64,000 nucleotides of DNA from Accumulibacter sp032229525 (GTDB taxonomy: Bacteria; Pseudomonadota; Gammaproteobacteria; Burkholderiales; Rhodocyclaceae). The notes below the pieces were generated by a model that did no database searches, was not told where the DNA came from, and was given only the letters and a program-made list of their open reading frames with translations. Made by a program: the position numbers and the translations under genes. How positions within the stretch are numbered: position 1 is the first letter of the stretch; each line of letters starts with the position of its first letter. Of this stretch, positions 44,293-53,509 are shown piece by piece. The stretch is taken from positions 1 through 64,000 of the forward strand of contig NZ_JAVTWB010000121.1 of NCBI RefSeq assembly GCF_032229525.1, in the 5' to 3' direction.

Positions 44293-45592
44293 GGCGCATC
44301 ACTTCCTCGATTTCGGCGACCGTTCGCGGTGCCGTGGTGTAAACCGAGCAGCCCTCGCTAGTGACCAGCACGTCATCTTCAACGCGCACACCGATCCCGT
44401 GCAGATGCTTCGGCACATCACTGCCGGGGCGAAAGTAAAGGCCGGGTTCGACGGTCAGGACCATGCCGGGCGCCAGTCTGACCCAGTCGTCATCGGCCGT
44501 GCCGGTCTTGTATTCGCCGGCGTCGTGAACGTCGAGACCAAGCCAGTGCCCGGTACGGTGCATGTACCAGGGTTTGTACGCTTCGCTCTCGATGGCACCG
44601 TCTACGCTGCCGGTGATCAGCTTGAGATCGATGAGACCCTGCGCCAGAACGCCCAGCGCCGCCTGGTGATAGTCGGTGAACGAGGCGCCGGGTCGTACTG
44701 CGGCGATCGCCGCCTGCTGCGCCGCCAGGACGATCTCGTAGACCTCGCGCTGCTCCGGGCTGAAACGGCCATTGACCGGAAAAGTGCGGGTGATGTCGGA
44801 AGCGTAGCCGCCGACTTCACAGCCGGCATCGATCAGCACCAGCGAGCGATTGGCCAGCAGTTTGTTGTTTTCGACATAGTGCAGGATGCACGCATTGGCA
44901 CCGCCGGCGACGATCGGCGTGTAGGCATGGCCGTCGGCGCCACGCCGGCGAAACTCGTAGCCGAGTTCGGCCTCGAGTTCGTATTCGGCCATGCCCGGCT
45001 GGCAAGCGCGCATCGCACGGCTGTGGCCAGCCGAGGCAATGTCGGCGGCACGGCGCATGATCTCGATTTCGTGCGCATCCTTGGTCAGTCGCATCTGGTC
45101 GAGCAGGTTGCGCAGATCGCGGATTTCGCCGGGTGCGCGCGCGCCGCTACGGCCCTGGTTGCGCACCGCATTGAGGGCGGCGGCGATGCGGGCATCCCAA
45201 TCGGCGTCGTGGCCGAGTGAGTGCCACAGTGCTGCCCGGTTGGCGATCAATTCGGGCAACTGCTGCTCGAGGCTGGCGATCGGATGCGCTTCGGAAAAGC
45301 CGAAGGCCGTGGCCGCGGCTTCGGGTCCGTAACGGAAGCCGTCCCAGGTTTCGCGCTCCTCGTTCTTTTCGCGGCAGAAAAGCAGCGATTTTGGCTCGTC
45401 GCCGCCGACCAGCACGATTACCGCGTCGGGCTCGGGGAAACCGCTGAGGTACCAGAAGTAGCTGTCGAAGCGGTAGGGATAGTGCGCGTCGCGGTTGCGC
45501 ACGCGCTCCGGAGCAGTCGCCAGAATGGCGACACCGTTGCCGAGACGGTCGAGGACCTGTTGACGGCGGGTACTGTAGGGCTGGTGAGTCAT
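44285..45592 (-). CDS. pepP: Xaa-Pro aminopeptidase P
   Basis: Metallopeptidase (M24B) removing N-terminal residues before proline. 435 residues: N-terminal creatinase-like domain (GNGVAILATAPERVRNRD), then the pita-bread domain with metal ligands in LIDAGCEVGGYASDITRTFP, HRTGHWLGLDVHD, LTVEPGLYF and IGVRVEDDVLVT. Its ATG overlaps the murU stop by 4 bp. Upstream neighbour of ubiH as in E. coli. Confidence 0.95.
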   Translation of the reverse strand: MTHQPYSTRRQQVLDRLGNGVAILATAPERVRNRDAHYPYRFDSYFWYLSGFPEPDAVIVLVGGDEPKSLLFCREKNEERETWDGFRYGPEAAATAFGFSEAHPIASLEQQLPELIANRAALWHSLGHDADWDARIAAALNAVRNQGRSGARAPGEIRDLRNLLDQMRLTKDAHEIEIMRRAADIASAGHSRAMRACQPGMAEYELEAELGYEFRRRGADGHAYTPIVAGGANACILHYVENNKLLANRSLVLIDAGCEVGGYASDITRTFPVNGRFSPEQREVYEIVLAAQQAAIAAVRPGASFTDYHQAALGVLAQGLIDLKLITGSVDGAIESEAYKPWYMHRTGHWLGLDVHDAGEYKTGTADDDWVRLAPGMVLTVEPGLYFRPGSDVPKHLHGIGVRVEDDVLVTSEGCSVYTTAPRTVAEIEEVMRHD

Positions 45593-46281
45593 CCGGCTTG
45601 AGCAAGCTCCATATCGAGTTCGGCGAGTCGTTCGCGCGTTCCGACGTCGATCCAGCGGCCGCCATGCCGTTCGCCGGTGACGATGCCACGGTCAATGCCT
45701 TGGTCGAGTAGCGGCCGAAGCTTCATCGTCGCCCCGGCGGCAACGCCGGCAAAGAAGCCGGGCCAGAAGACGCCGATGCCGGCATAGGTCAGGGTTCCGC
45801 TGCGTGCCGCGGTGGCTGCCCGCAGGACTTCGCCTTGCAGGCAGAAGTCACCGCCGGGGTGATGCGCTGGGTTGCTGACCAGCAGCAGGTGTGCGCGGCG
45901 TTGGTCGGTCGTTTGCGCAATGCGCCGGGCCTGCGAAAAGTCCCAGTCACACCAGATGTCACCGTTGACCGCCAGGAAGGGCTGCTCGCCGAGCAATGGC
46001 AGCGCGGCGGCGATCCCGCCGGCAGTTTCCAGGGCGCCGGTCGGTTCCGGGGAGTAGGCGATGTGCAGCCCAAAGGCGCTGCCATCGCCCAGCGCCGCCT
46101 CGATTTGTTCACCAAGATGCGCATGGTTGATCACGACTTCGCGCCAGCCTGCCGCGGCCAGACGCTGCAGATGCCAGACGATCAGCGGCCGGCCGCCAGC
46201 GACGAGCAGCGGCTTTGGCGTCGTGTCGGTGAGCGGCCGCAGGCGTTCGCCGCGGCCGGCGGCGAGAATCATCGCCTTCAT
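45589..46281 (-). CDS. murU: N-acetylmuramate-1-phosphate uridylyltransferase
   Basis: Sugar nucleotidyltransferase, 230 residues. The N-terminal signature MILAAGRGERLRPLTDTTPK is followed by PLLVAGGRPLI, and NGDIWCDWDF gives the metal-binding Asp. It starts inside the amgK stop (TGATG), and together they match the AmgK-MurU pair that converts recycled MurNAc to UDP-MurNAc, bypassing de novo synthesis. The pairing is the main argument for MurU rather than a generic mannose-1-phosphate guanylyltransferase. Confidence 0.87.
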   Translation of the reverse strand: MKAMILAAGRGERLRPLTDTTPKPLLVAGGRPLIVWHLQRLAAAGWREVVINHAHLGEQIEAALGDGSAFGLHIAYSPEPTGALETAGGIAAALPLLGEQPFLAVNGDIWCDWDFSQARRIAQTTDQRRAHLLLVSNPAHHPGGDFCLQGEVLRAATAARSGTLTYAGIGVFWPGFFAGVAAGATMKLRPLLDQGIDRGIVTGERHGGRWIDVGTRERLAELDMELAQAG

Positions 46282-47312
46282 CAGAAGCTGTAGCCAACGT
46301 CGACTTGCTGGTCGGTGACCTTGTCAAGCAAGCGTGCCAGCGGCCGCAGCTCGTTGTAGCGTTCGCAGGTTCGGCGCAGATGGCGCAGCACACGGGGCAT
46401 GTCGGCGAGGTAATTGCCCTTGCCGTCGCGATGGCACAGGCGGGCGAAGATACCGAGCACCTTGAGCTGGCGCTGGGCACCCATCCATTCATAGTCGCGG
46501 TAGAAATCGTCGAAGCTGGCGTGCACCGGCAGGCCGGCGTGCCGGGCGGCTTGCCAGTAACGGATCACGTAGTCGAGCTCCTGATCTTCGGGCCACTCGA
46601 TATAGGCGTCACGGTAGAGCGAGACCAGGTCGTAGGTGAGCGGACCGTACACGGCATCCTGAAAATCCAGAATGCCGGGGTTGCTCGGGAAGCTGGGCGA
46701 GGGGTCGCCGATCAGCATCAGATTGCGCGAGTGGTAGTCGCGATGCACGAAAACCTGCGGCTGCTTCAAATTGTTGCTCAAGATCGCCGCAAAGGCCGCC
46801 TGCAGGGTGGCCTGCAGGCGATCGTCCAGGGTTACGCCGAGGTGGCGCGTCAGATACCAGTCCGGGAACAGTGCGAGCTCCCGGCTGAGCAGGCTGCGGT
46901 CATACTCGGGAAGTAGGTCGGGGCGACTGGCGAGCTGGATGGCGACCAGCGCATCGTTGGCATCACGGTACAGCTGCGGGGCGAGGCGCCTGTCGCTGAG
47001 GGCGCCGAGGTAGGTCGTGCTGCCGAGATCAGAGAGCAGCAGGAAGCCGTGCTCGAGATCATGGGCGAGGATCTCGGGCACATGCACGCCGGCCTGTTGA
47101 AAAAGCGTGGCGATCTTCAGGAAAGGACGGCAGTCTTCCTTCTCGGGGGGGGCGTCCATGACGATCCGCGTCGTGTCGTCCGGCAGCCTGAGCCGGAAGT
47201 AGCTCCGGAAGCTGGCGTCGGCCGAGGCGACTTCGATCTGCAGGTCGGCACCGGGAAAGTCGCGCGCGAAAACGGTTCGGAGCCAGTCACGCAGCAGGGC
47301 GGTACGCGGCAT
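46281..47312 (-). CDS. amgK: Anomeric N-acetylmuramate/N-acetylglucosamine kinase
   Basis: Aminoglycoside-phosphotransferase-fold kinase, 343 residues. Catalytic loop VHRDYHSRNLML and metal-binding ILDFQDAVYGPLTYDL are intact; the N-terminal part has the family's SFRSYFRLRL. Overlap with murU by one base supports the AmgK assignment (C1 phosphorylation of MurNAc). Divergent from lptD, a conserved arrangement in pseudomonads and betaproteobacteria. Confidence 0.88.
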   Translation of the reverse strand: MPRTALLRDWLRTVFARDFPGADLQIEVASADASFRSYFRLRLPDDTTRIVMDAPPEKEDCRPFLKIATLFQQAGVHVPEILAHDLEHGFLLLSDLGSTTYLGALSDRRLAPQLYRDANDALVAIQLASRPDLLPEYDRSLLSRELALFPDWYLTRHLGVTLDDRLQATLQAAFAAILSNNLKQPQVFVHRDYHSRNLMLIGDPSPSFPSNPGILDFQDAVYGPLTYDLVSLYRDAYIEWPEDQELDYVIRYWQAARHAGLPVHASFDDFYRDYEWMGAQRQLKVLGIFARLCHRDGKGNYLADMPRVLRHLRRTCERYNELRPLARLLDKVTDQQVDVGYSF

Positions 47313-47332
47313 GCCGCTTCTCCTTGGACGAT

Positions 47333-47360
47333 GATGCTAAAATGCCCCGATTCTAGCATC
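47333..47360. promoter_or_regulatory. Inverted repeat with face-to-face -10 boxes between amgK and lptD
   Basis: GATGCTA and TAGCATC are perfect 7-bp arms 14 bp apart. The plus strand reads TAAAAT (47338-47343) and the minus strand TAGAAT (47350-47355), each a fair -10 facing away from the other. No good -35 was found on either side. The symmetry suggests linked control of lptD and amgK. Confidence 0.45.
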
Positions 47361-47425
47361 CGACCTGCGCTTCGAAGCGCCGTCGGCGCGAACAACCCGC
47401 CGCACCTTTTGCTGACCTCTCGCGA

Positions 47426-50362
47426 ATGAAGTTCCCTTCTCGGCACAAGCCGCTGACGCTGATCCTCTGCTGCAGTTTTGCCGGCACCCTTGCCGGCAGC
47501 TTGCCGCGTGCGGCGCAGGCGCAGGTTGCGCCTCCCCTGCGGGTCGACCCGGCCCTGCTCGGCTTGCCGCCAAGGGCGCCCAAGCGGCCGGCCGCTGCGC
47601 CGGCCGAGACCAAGCCGGTCGAGGCGCCGGTAGTGGACGCGTCGCCCGCTACCGCGCCGATGGCAGCGACCCCGCCGGCGCAGGCCGATGCCGAGGTGAG
47701 CAAGCCGCTGAGCGATAGAGCGTCCGCGGCTGTTGCGGCGCCAGCCGAGGCGGCGCCTCCGGCCCCTGCGGCGCCNNNNNNNNNNNNNNNNNNNNNNNNN
47801 NNNNNNNNNNNNNNNNNNNNNNNNNNNNNNNNNNNNNNNNNNNNNNNNNNNNNNNNNNNNNNNNNNNNNNNNNNNGCCCCGACCGCCCCGACCGCCCCGA
47901 CCGCCCCGACCGCCACGGCGCCGACGCCAACAACGAGCGAGCGGTCCGCGCGCAGCGAGTCACCATCGCAGTCGCCAGCGCCGAAGCAGGCTGGGCCCGA
48001 TGTGGCATCCGCGTCGCCAGCGACCGAGCGGGCGACGGTGCCGCGACCTAAACCAGGTGACGGGCCGCAGGCAACCTTCCTCAGTGGGCAGCGGATTACG
48101 GGTGTTGTCGAGCGGGAAGTGGTCGCCGAGGATGATGCGGAATTGCTCCAGGGCGACAAGGTGTTGACTGCCGATCGCATGACCTACTGGCCTGTTGACG
48201 ACGAGATAGAGGCTGTCGGCAGCGTGCGATTGCAGCAGGGAGACGACCTCATTTCCGGTCCGAAGATGCGCCTGAAGCTTGAGGAGCAGTTCGGTTTCTT
48301 CGATCAGGCGACGTACTTCATGAAACGGCAGTCGCCCGCCGCTGCAGCCCGGGCGCGGGCGCTTGAGACCGGCGACCCACGTTTGACGCCAACAGAGCCA
48401 GGCAGCGATTTCACCAGCGGTTTCGCCGCACCGCGGGCCTTGAATATTGTGCCCGGGCAGACCAAGATCAAGTATCGCGACAGCATGAATGACGGGGTGA
48501 CAGAGGCGCGCGGCAAGGCTGAACGCGTTGATTTTGAAGGGGAGAATCAGGTTCGTCTGACTTCCGCCACCTATACGACCTGCAAACCCGGCGACGATGA
48601 TTGGTATCTCAGCGTCGCCGATTTGAAGCTCGACTACGATAATGAGGTGGCCAGCGGCAACGACGCCACCGTGCATTTCCTCGGCGTGCCTATTCTCTAC
48701 ACCCCGTGGATGTCCTTTTCGTTAAACAATAAGCGCAAATCGGGTTTCCTGACCCCGACTTACGGATCGAGCAGTGACAGCGGTCTTGAGTTTACCCTGC
48801 CGTATTACTGGAACATCGCACCGAACATGGACGCGACCTTCGAGCCGCGGCTCATGACCAAGCGCGGACTGCTGCTCGGTACCGATGTGCGCTACCTCAA
48901 CGCCGCCTATGGCGGTATTTATACCAGCACGGCGCGGGTCGAGGTTCTCCCCAATGATCGCGTGGCGAATATCAATCGCTGGGGCGTGGGACTGAACCAC
49001 AACCAGACGACGGCCAACGGCTTCTCGGGGGCGATCAATTACAATCGCGTGTCCGACAATGACTACTACACCGACCTGTCGAGCGAGATTTCGAAGACCT
49101 CGGAGACGCAACTTCTGCAGCAGGGACTGCTGAGCTACGGCGGTGCCGGGTGGTGGAGTGCGACGGCCAACGTTCAGTCGTTCCAGACGCTGCAGCCCGA
49201 TCCCCAGAACCCGGTCGCCAAACCTTATCGCCTCTTGCCGCAGCTCACGGTCAACGCGCGGCAGCCGGACCTGTTCTCCACCGACAGCGCTTTCTTCGGG
49301 CAATACTCCAGTTTTGTTCACCCCGACTCGAGCATGGTCGAAGGTCAGCGCACGGTACTGCAACCGCAGGTTTCACTACCCTACGTCACACCAGGGTGGT
49401 ATGTCATTCCGCGGGTGGGGGTGAACGTTACCCAATATGCGCTGTCGTATCCGACTTCAGCCGCTGCCGCGCCCGATTCGATCAATCGCACCTTGCCGAT
49501 TGCCAGTGTCGATTCAGGGATGACTTTCGAGCGACCGAGCAACTGGTTCGGTCGGGACTACACGCAGACCCTGGAGCCGCGACTTTTCTACCTGAACATC
49601 CCCTACAAGAACCAGAACGATATCCCGATCTTCGACACCGCGCTGGCTGACTTCAACTTCGCGCAAATCTTCGCCGATAACCAGTTTTCAGGCTGGGATC
49701 GCATCAACAACGCCAACCAGTTGACTGCCGCCTTGTCTTCACGCCTGATCAATCCGCTGACCGGGAGCGAGATCATGCGCGGGATGATCGGCCAGCGGCT
49801 TTACTTCACGGACGACAAGGTCACGTTGCCCGGAGCCACCCCGCGCAATTCGAACGAGTCCGACTTCCTGGCGGGGTTCACTGGCCAGGTGTTGCCCAGG
49901 GTCTACGCGGACGCGGCCCTGCAATACAACATGGGGGATCAGCAGTTCGAGCGCTACTCGATGGGCGCGCGCTATTTCCCGGAAGCGGGCAAGCTGATCA
50001 ACGCCTCGTACAGTTACAACACCCAGTCGGTGACGCCCATCAAGCAGGTCGATGTGTCCGGTCAATGGCCGATCAACGCTCGCTGGCAGGCGGTTGGTCG
50101 TTACAATTATTCCTTCGAGACGAACAATGCGATCGAGATCATCGGCGGCCTGGAGTACCAGGCGGGTTGCTGGGCCTTGCGCGTGGTCGGTCACCGTTTG
50201 CAGACCAGCGAGGCGAATGCGACGACGCGAGCTTTCGTTCAACTGGAACTGAATGATTTTGCCCGCATCGGGTCAAGTCCTCTGAATCTTCTCCAGCGCC
50301 GGATTTCGGGCTACGGCGTGGCTAACCAGCCAATGCAAGACCCGGCTTTGGCCGAACGGTAG
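47426..50362 (+). CDS. lptD: LPS-assembly protein LptD (gap in low-complexity linker)
   Basis: Outer-membrane barrel that inserts LPS with LptE. Signal peptide ends near AAQAQ. A long Ala/Pro-rich linker containing the gap follows, then the LptA-like domain (GDKVLTADRMTYWPVDDEIE) and the barrel domain (TPTYGSSSDSGLEFTLPYYW), closing with the usual CW-containing strand. Only two Cys are seen after the signal peptide, in TTCKPGD (about residue 386 counting the N) and AGCWALR (about 915). The reading frame is the same on both sides of the 100 N. It heads lptD-surA-pdxA-rsmA. Confidence 0.94.
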   Translation: MKFPSRHKPLTLILCCSFAGTLAGSLPRAAQAQVAPPLRVDPALLGLPPRAPKRPAAAPAETKPVEAPVVDASPATAPMAATPPAQADAEVSKPLSDRASAAVAAPAEAAPPAPAAXXXXXXXXXXXXXXXXXXXXXXXXXXXXXXXXXXAPTAPTAPTAPTATAPTPTTSERSARSESPSQSPAPKQAGPDVASASPATERATVPRPKPGDGPQATFLSGQRITGVVEREVVAEDDAELLQGDKVLTADRMTYWPVDDEIEAVGSVRLQQGDDLISGPKMRLKLEEQFGFFDQATYFMKRQSPAAAARARALETGDPRLTPTEPGSDFTSGFAAPRALNIVPGQTKIKYRDSMNDGVTEARGKAERVDFEGENQVRLTSATYTTCKPGDDDWYLSVADLKLDYDNEVASGNDATVHFLGVPILYTPWMSFSLNNKRKSGFLTPTYGSSSDSGLEFTLPYYWNIAPNMDATFEPRLMTKRGLLLGTDVRYLNAAYGGIYTSTARVEVLPNDRVANINRWGVGLNHNQTTANGFSGAINYNRVSDNDYYTDLSSEISKTSETQLLQQGLLSYGGAGWWSATANVQSFQTLQPDPQNPVAKPYRLLPQLTVNARQPDLFSTDSAFFGQYSSFVHPDSSMVEGQRTVLQPQVSLPYVTPGWYVIPRVGVNVTQYALSYPTSAAAAPDSINRTLPIASVDSGMTFERPSNWFGRDYTQTLEPRLFYLNIPYKNQNDIPIFDTALADFNFAQIFADNQFSGWDRINNANQLTAALSSRLINPLTGSEIMRGMIGQRLYFTDDKVTLPGATPRNSNESDFLAGFTGQVLPRVYADAALQYNMGDQQFERYSMGARYFPEAGKLINASYSYNTQSVTPIKQVDVSGQWPINARWQAVGRYNYSFETNNAIEIIGGLEYQAGCWALRVVGHRLQTSEANATTRAFVQLELNDFARIGSSPLNLLQRRISGYGVANQPMQDPALAER
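47776..47875. other. Assembly gap (100 N) inside the lptD linker
   Basis: Exactly 100 N inside low-complexity coding sequence. The right flank is a perfect tandem repeat, so the gap most likely reflects a collapsed repeat. True length is unknown. Confidence 0.95.
47876..47911 (+). repeat. 9-bp tandem repeats in lptD adjoining the gap
   Basis: Four perfect copies of GCCCCGACC directly after the gap, each encoding Ala-Pro-Thr. More copies presumably lie in the gap. A multiple-of-three unit keeps the frame if copy number changes. Confidence 0.92.
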
Positions 50363-50370
50363 TCCTGACC

Positions 50371-51681
50371 ATGATACGCATCATTCGCGCCGTGCTGCTT
50401 TCCGCCTGCCTTGTCGGGTTGGCGATGGCACAGACTTCTCCGAAGCCAGCCAGCCAACCGATTCCGGCCGACCGCATCGTGGCCGTCGTCAATGACGAAG
50501 TGATCACCCTGCACGAGCTGCGCTCGCGTCTGGACTCGGCGCTAGGGCAGTTGCAGCGACAGGGAACGACCTTGCCGCCACGTGATGTGCTCGAAAAACA
50601 GATGCTCGAACGTCTGGTGATGGACAAGGTGCAATTGCAGTTTGCGCGGGACAGCGGCCTGCGCGTCGACGATGCCCAACTTGACCAGGCGCTGCAGCGC
50701 ATCGCAGCCAATAACAAGTTGTCGCTTCCCCAGTTCCGTGCCGCTCTCGAAAAGGACGGACTCTCGTTCGCCACGTTTCGCGAAGAGATACGCGCCGAGA
50801 TCACCATCGCTCGCCTTCGCGAACGCGAGGTGGACAGCAAGATTTTCATTTCCGAAGGTGAGATCGACAACTACCTGTCGGGCGTTTCCGGACAGGGTGG
50901 CGCGAACGAGGAGTATCTGCTCGCGCATATCTTGCTGCGGGCGCCCGAGTCAGCGAGTCCGGAGCAGATTCAGCAACTGCGGACCAAGGCCGATCAGGTG
51001 GTCGAGCGCTTGCGCAAGGGCGAGGATTTCGCACAGCTTGCTGCCGCCTATTCAGACGCGCCAGACGGGCTGCGCGGTGGCGATCTCGGTTGGCGCTCGC
51101 TCGATCGCCTGCCGGCGATGTTTGCCGAGGAAAGTGTCAAGCTCAAGGTCGGCGAGGTGTCACCGGTGCTGCGCAGCTCGAACGGCTTGCATTTGATCAA
51201 ATTGCAGAACAAGCGGGGTGGCGGGACCCTGCCGGCGGTCGAGCAGACACACGCCCGGCACATCCTGATCAAGGTCAACGAGATCGTCTCGGAGCCGGAA
51301 GCCAGGCACACGCTGGAAAGTCTTCGTGTACGGATCAAGAACGGCGAGAAGTTTGCCGACCTGGCCAGGCTTTTCTCGCAAGACGGCTCCGCGTCAAAGG
51401 GCGGGGATCTCGGCTGGATCTACCCCGGCGACACGGTGCCGGAATTCGAGCGGGCGATGAATCTGTTGGCGCCTGGTGAGCTCAGTCAGCCGGTCCAGTC
51501 ACCCTTCGGTTTTCACCTGATCGAGGTGGTCGAGCGCCGCGTCCAGGATGTGTCGTCTGACCGCCAACGCGCTGCGGCGCGCCAGGTGCTGCGTGAGCGC
51601 AAGCGTGATGAGGCCTATCAGGACTGGCTCCGGCAGACTCGCGACCGAGCCTATCTGGAGCTTCGCCTGGAGGAGCCTTGA
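50371..51681 (+). CDS. surA: Periplasmic chaperone / peptidyl-prolyl isomerase SurA
   Basis: Chaperone escorting outer-membrane proteins, including LptD, to the Bam complex. 436 residues: signal peptide (AVLLSACLVGLAMAQ), N-terminal chaperone domain (DRIVAVVNDEVITLHELRSR), two parvulin domains (YLLAHILLRAP with GGDLGWRS, and THARHILIKV with GGDLGWIYPGD), and a C-terminal helix. Starts 8 bp after lptD. Confidence 0.97.
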   Translation: MIRIIRAVLLSACLVGLAMAQTSPKPASQPIPADRIVAVVNDEVITLHELRSRLDSALGQLQRQGTTLPPRDVLEKQMLERLVMDKVQLQFARDSGLRVDDAQLDQALQRIAANNKLSLPQFRAALEKDGLSFATFREEIRAEITIARLREREVDSKIFISEGEIDNYLSGVSGQGGANEEYLLAHILLRAPESASPEQIQQLRTKADQVVERLRKGEDFAQLAAAYSDAPDGLRGGDLGWRSLDRLPAMFAEESVKLKVGEVSPVLRSSNGLHLIKLQNKRGGGTLPAVEQTHARHILIKVNEIVSEPEARHTLESLRVRIKNGEKFADLARLFSQDGSASKGGDLGWIYPGDTVPEFERAMNLLAPGELSQPVQSPFGFHLIEVVERRVQDVSSDRQRAAARQVLRERKRDEAYQDWLRQTRDRAYLELRLEEP

Positions 51682-52691
51682 GCAGCATCGCTTCCTTGCC
51701 GGTGATCGCCGTCACTGCCGGCGAACCGGCCGGCATTGGCCCCGAGATCTGTCTGCGCTTGCTCGATCGGTCACGCGAAAATGCGTTTCCGGCACGCATC
51801 GTCGTTTTGGCCGATCGCTCCTTGCTTGCCGAGAGAGCGTCGATGCTGCAGCTCCCCGCTACCCTGCGCGACTGGAATCCGGCGCTGCCGCCGCAAGCCG
51901 GTACGCTGGACGTTCTTCACCTGCCGCTGGCGGCCAGGGCCGAGCCCGGTCGTCTTGATCGGACCAATGCGCCTTACGTGCTGGCGCTGCTCGGCAGGGC
52001 GCTGGCCGGTTGCCAGAACGGCGACTTTGCCGCGATGGTGACGGCGCCGGTGCACAAAGGGGTAATCAACGACGCCGGCATTCCGTTCACCGGGCACACC
52101 GAATACCTGGCGCAGCAGACGGCAACCCCACGCGTGGTGATGATGCTCGCCGGCGGCGGCTTGCGGGTGGCTCTGGTGACGACCCATTTGCCACTGCGCG
52201 ACGTACCGGCGGCGGTGACCTCAAGCGCAGTCGAGGAAACACTGCGCATTCTTCATCGCGAGATGGGGCAGAAATACGGCATCTTCCAGCCGCGCATCCT
52301 GGTCGCTGGTCTCAATCCGCACGCTGGCGAGGGCGGCTACCTCGGTCATGAAGAGCTTGAGGTGATCGCGCCGGTGCTTGAGAAACTGCGCGCAGAGGAG
52401 GGGATGACCCTGATCGGCCCACTCCCGGCCGATACGATGTTCTCGCCTGCGGTTCTGGCACGGGGCGACTGTGTGCTCGCCATGTACCATGATCAGGGCC
52501 TGACGGCGCTCAAGTACGCCAGTTTCGGCTGCGGGGTCAACGTGACGCTGGGTCTGCCGATCATTCGCACCTCGGTGGATCATGGCACTGCTCTCGACCT
52601 GGCGGGCAGCGGCAGCGCTGATCCGGGTAGTCTGTTCGTGGCCGTCGAGCAGGCGATCGAGATGGCCGAGCGCGCCGGCGGCAAGCGATGA
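51678..52691 (+). CDS. pdxA: 4-hydroxythreonine-4-phosphate dehydrogenase
   Basis: NAD-dependent step of the DXP-dependent pyridoxal phosphate pathway. 337 residues: VIAVTAGEPAGIGPEICLRL at the start, TAPVHKGVIN, the metal-binding His in FTGHTEYLA and AMYHDQGLTALKY, and NVTLGLPIIRTSVDHGTALD. The TTG start overlaps the surA stop (TTGA). Order surA-pdxA-rsmA is conserved in proteobacteria. Confidence 0.96.
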   Translation: MSSIASLPVIAVTAGEPAGIGPEICLRLLDRSRENAFPARIVVLADRSLLAERASMLQLPATLRDWNPALPPQAGTLDVLHLPLAARAEPGRLDRTNAPYVLALLGRALAGCQNGDFAAMVTAPVHKGVINDAGIPFTGHTEYLAQQTATPRVVMMLAGGGLRVALVTTHLPLRDVPAAVTSSAVEETLRILHREMGQKYGIFQPRILVAGLNPHAGEGGYLGHEELEVIAPVLEKLRAEEGMTLIGPLPADTMFSPAVLARGDCVLAMYHDQGLTALKYASFGCGVNVTLGLPIIRTSVDHGTALDLAGSGSADPGSLFVAVEQAIEMAERAGGKR

Positions 52692-52695
52692 TGCC

Positions 52696-53475
52696 ATGAG
52701 CTTGCACGTCCCGCGCAAGCGCTTCGGCCAGAATTTCCTCATTGACCAACAGGTCATCGCCGCCATCCTCGACCAGCTGGCCATTCAGCGTGACGACAAG
52801 GTAGTCGAGATTGGCCCGGGCCTGGGCGCGCTGACCGATCCGTTGTTGGGCCGGCTCGATCATCTGCAGGTGGTCGAAATCGACCGCGACATCGTCGCCC
52901 GACTGCGGCAGGGGTATTCACCAGCGCGGCTGACGGTGCACGAGGGTGACGCACTGGCCTTCGATTTTGGCCGGCTGGCCGCTGATTCCGGCAGCCGCTT
53001 GCGGGTGGTCGGCAATCTCCCCTACAACATCTCGACGCCGCTGCTCTTCCACCTTGCCGGTTTTCTCGCCTGCCTGCACGACATGCATTTCATGCTGCAG
53101 CGCGAGGTCGTCGAGCGCATGGTGGCCGAGCCGGGAGGCGGCGACTACGGCAGGCTGTCGGTGATGCTGCAATACCGCTTCGTCATCGACCGCTTGCTGG
53201 ATGTGCCGCCCGAAGCCTTCGATCCGGCGCCAAAGGTGCACTCGGCGCTGGTTCGCCTGATTCCGCGGCCGCTCGAAGATCTCTCGGCGGACGACGAAAC
53301 ACGTTTCTCGAAGCTGGTTTCGCTGGCTTTCGGGCAACGCCGCAAGATGCTGCGCAACAGTCTCAAAGGCCTGGTGGATGACGGGCAACTGGCGGCGCTG
53401 GGCGTTTCACCCCGTTGTCGGGCCGAGGAACTGTCCGTTGACGACTACGTTCGCCTGGCCAACGCGCTGAAATAG
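52696..53475 (+). CDS. rsmA: 16S rRNA (adenine1518/1519-N6) dimethyltransferase
   Basis: Dimethylates two adjacent adenines near the 3' end of 16S rRNA. 259 residues from ATG 52696; the longer in-frame reading overlaps pdxA and is not family-like. Landmarks: RKRFGQNFLID, SAM motif VVEIGPGLGALTDPLL, catalytic NLPYNISTPLLF and the C-terminal VSLAFGQRRKMLRNSL. Also known as KsgA. Confidence 0.96.
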   Translation: MSLHVPRKRFGQNFLIDQQVIAAILDQLAIQRDDKVVEIGPGLGALTDPLLGRLDHLQVVEIDRDIVARLRQGYSPARLTVHEGDALAFDFGRLAADSGSRLRVVGNLPYNISTPLLFHLAGFLACLHDMHFMLQREVVERMVAEPGGGDYGRLSVMLQYRFVIDRLLDVPPEAFDPAPKVHSALVRLIPRPLEDLSADDETRFSKLVSLAFGQRRKMLRNSLKGLVDDGQLAALGVSPRCRAEELSVDDYVRLANALK

Positions 53476-53509
53476 ACAGCGCCCGGCGCGGGTCGGCGGT
53501 TCTCGCTGT

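Noticed and set aside
44009..45220. A 403-codon open frame on the plus strand
   Set aside because: Antisense to pepP and ubiH, both well supported.
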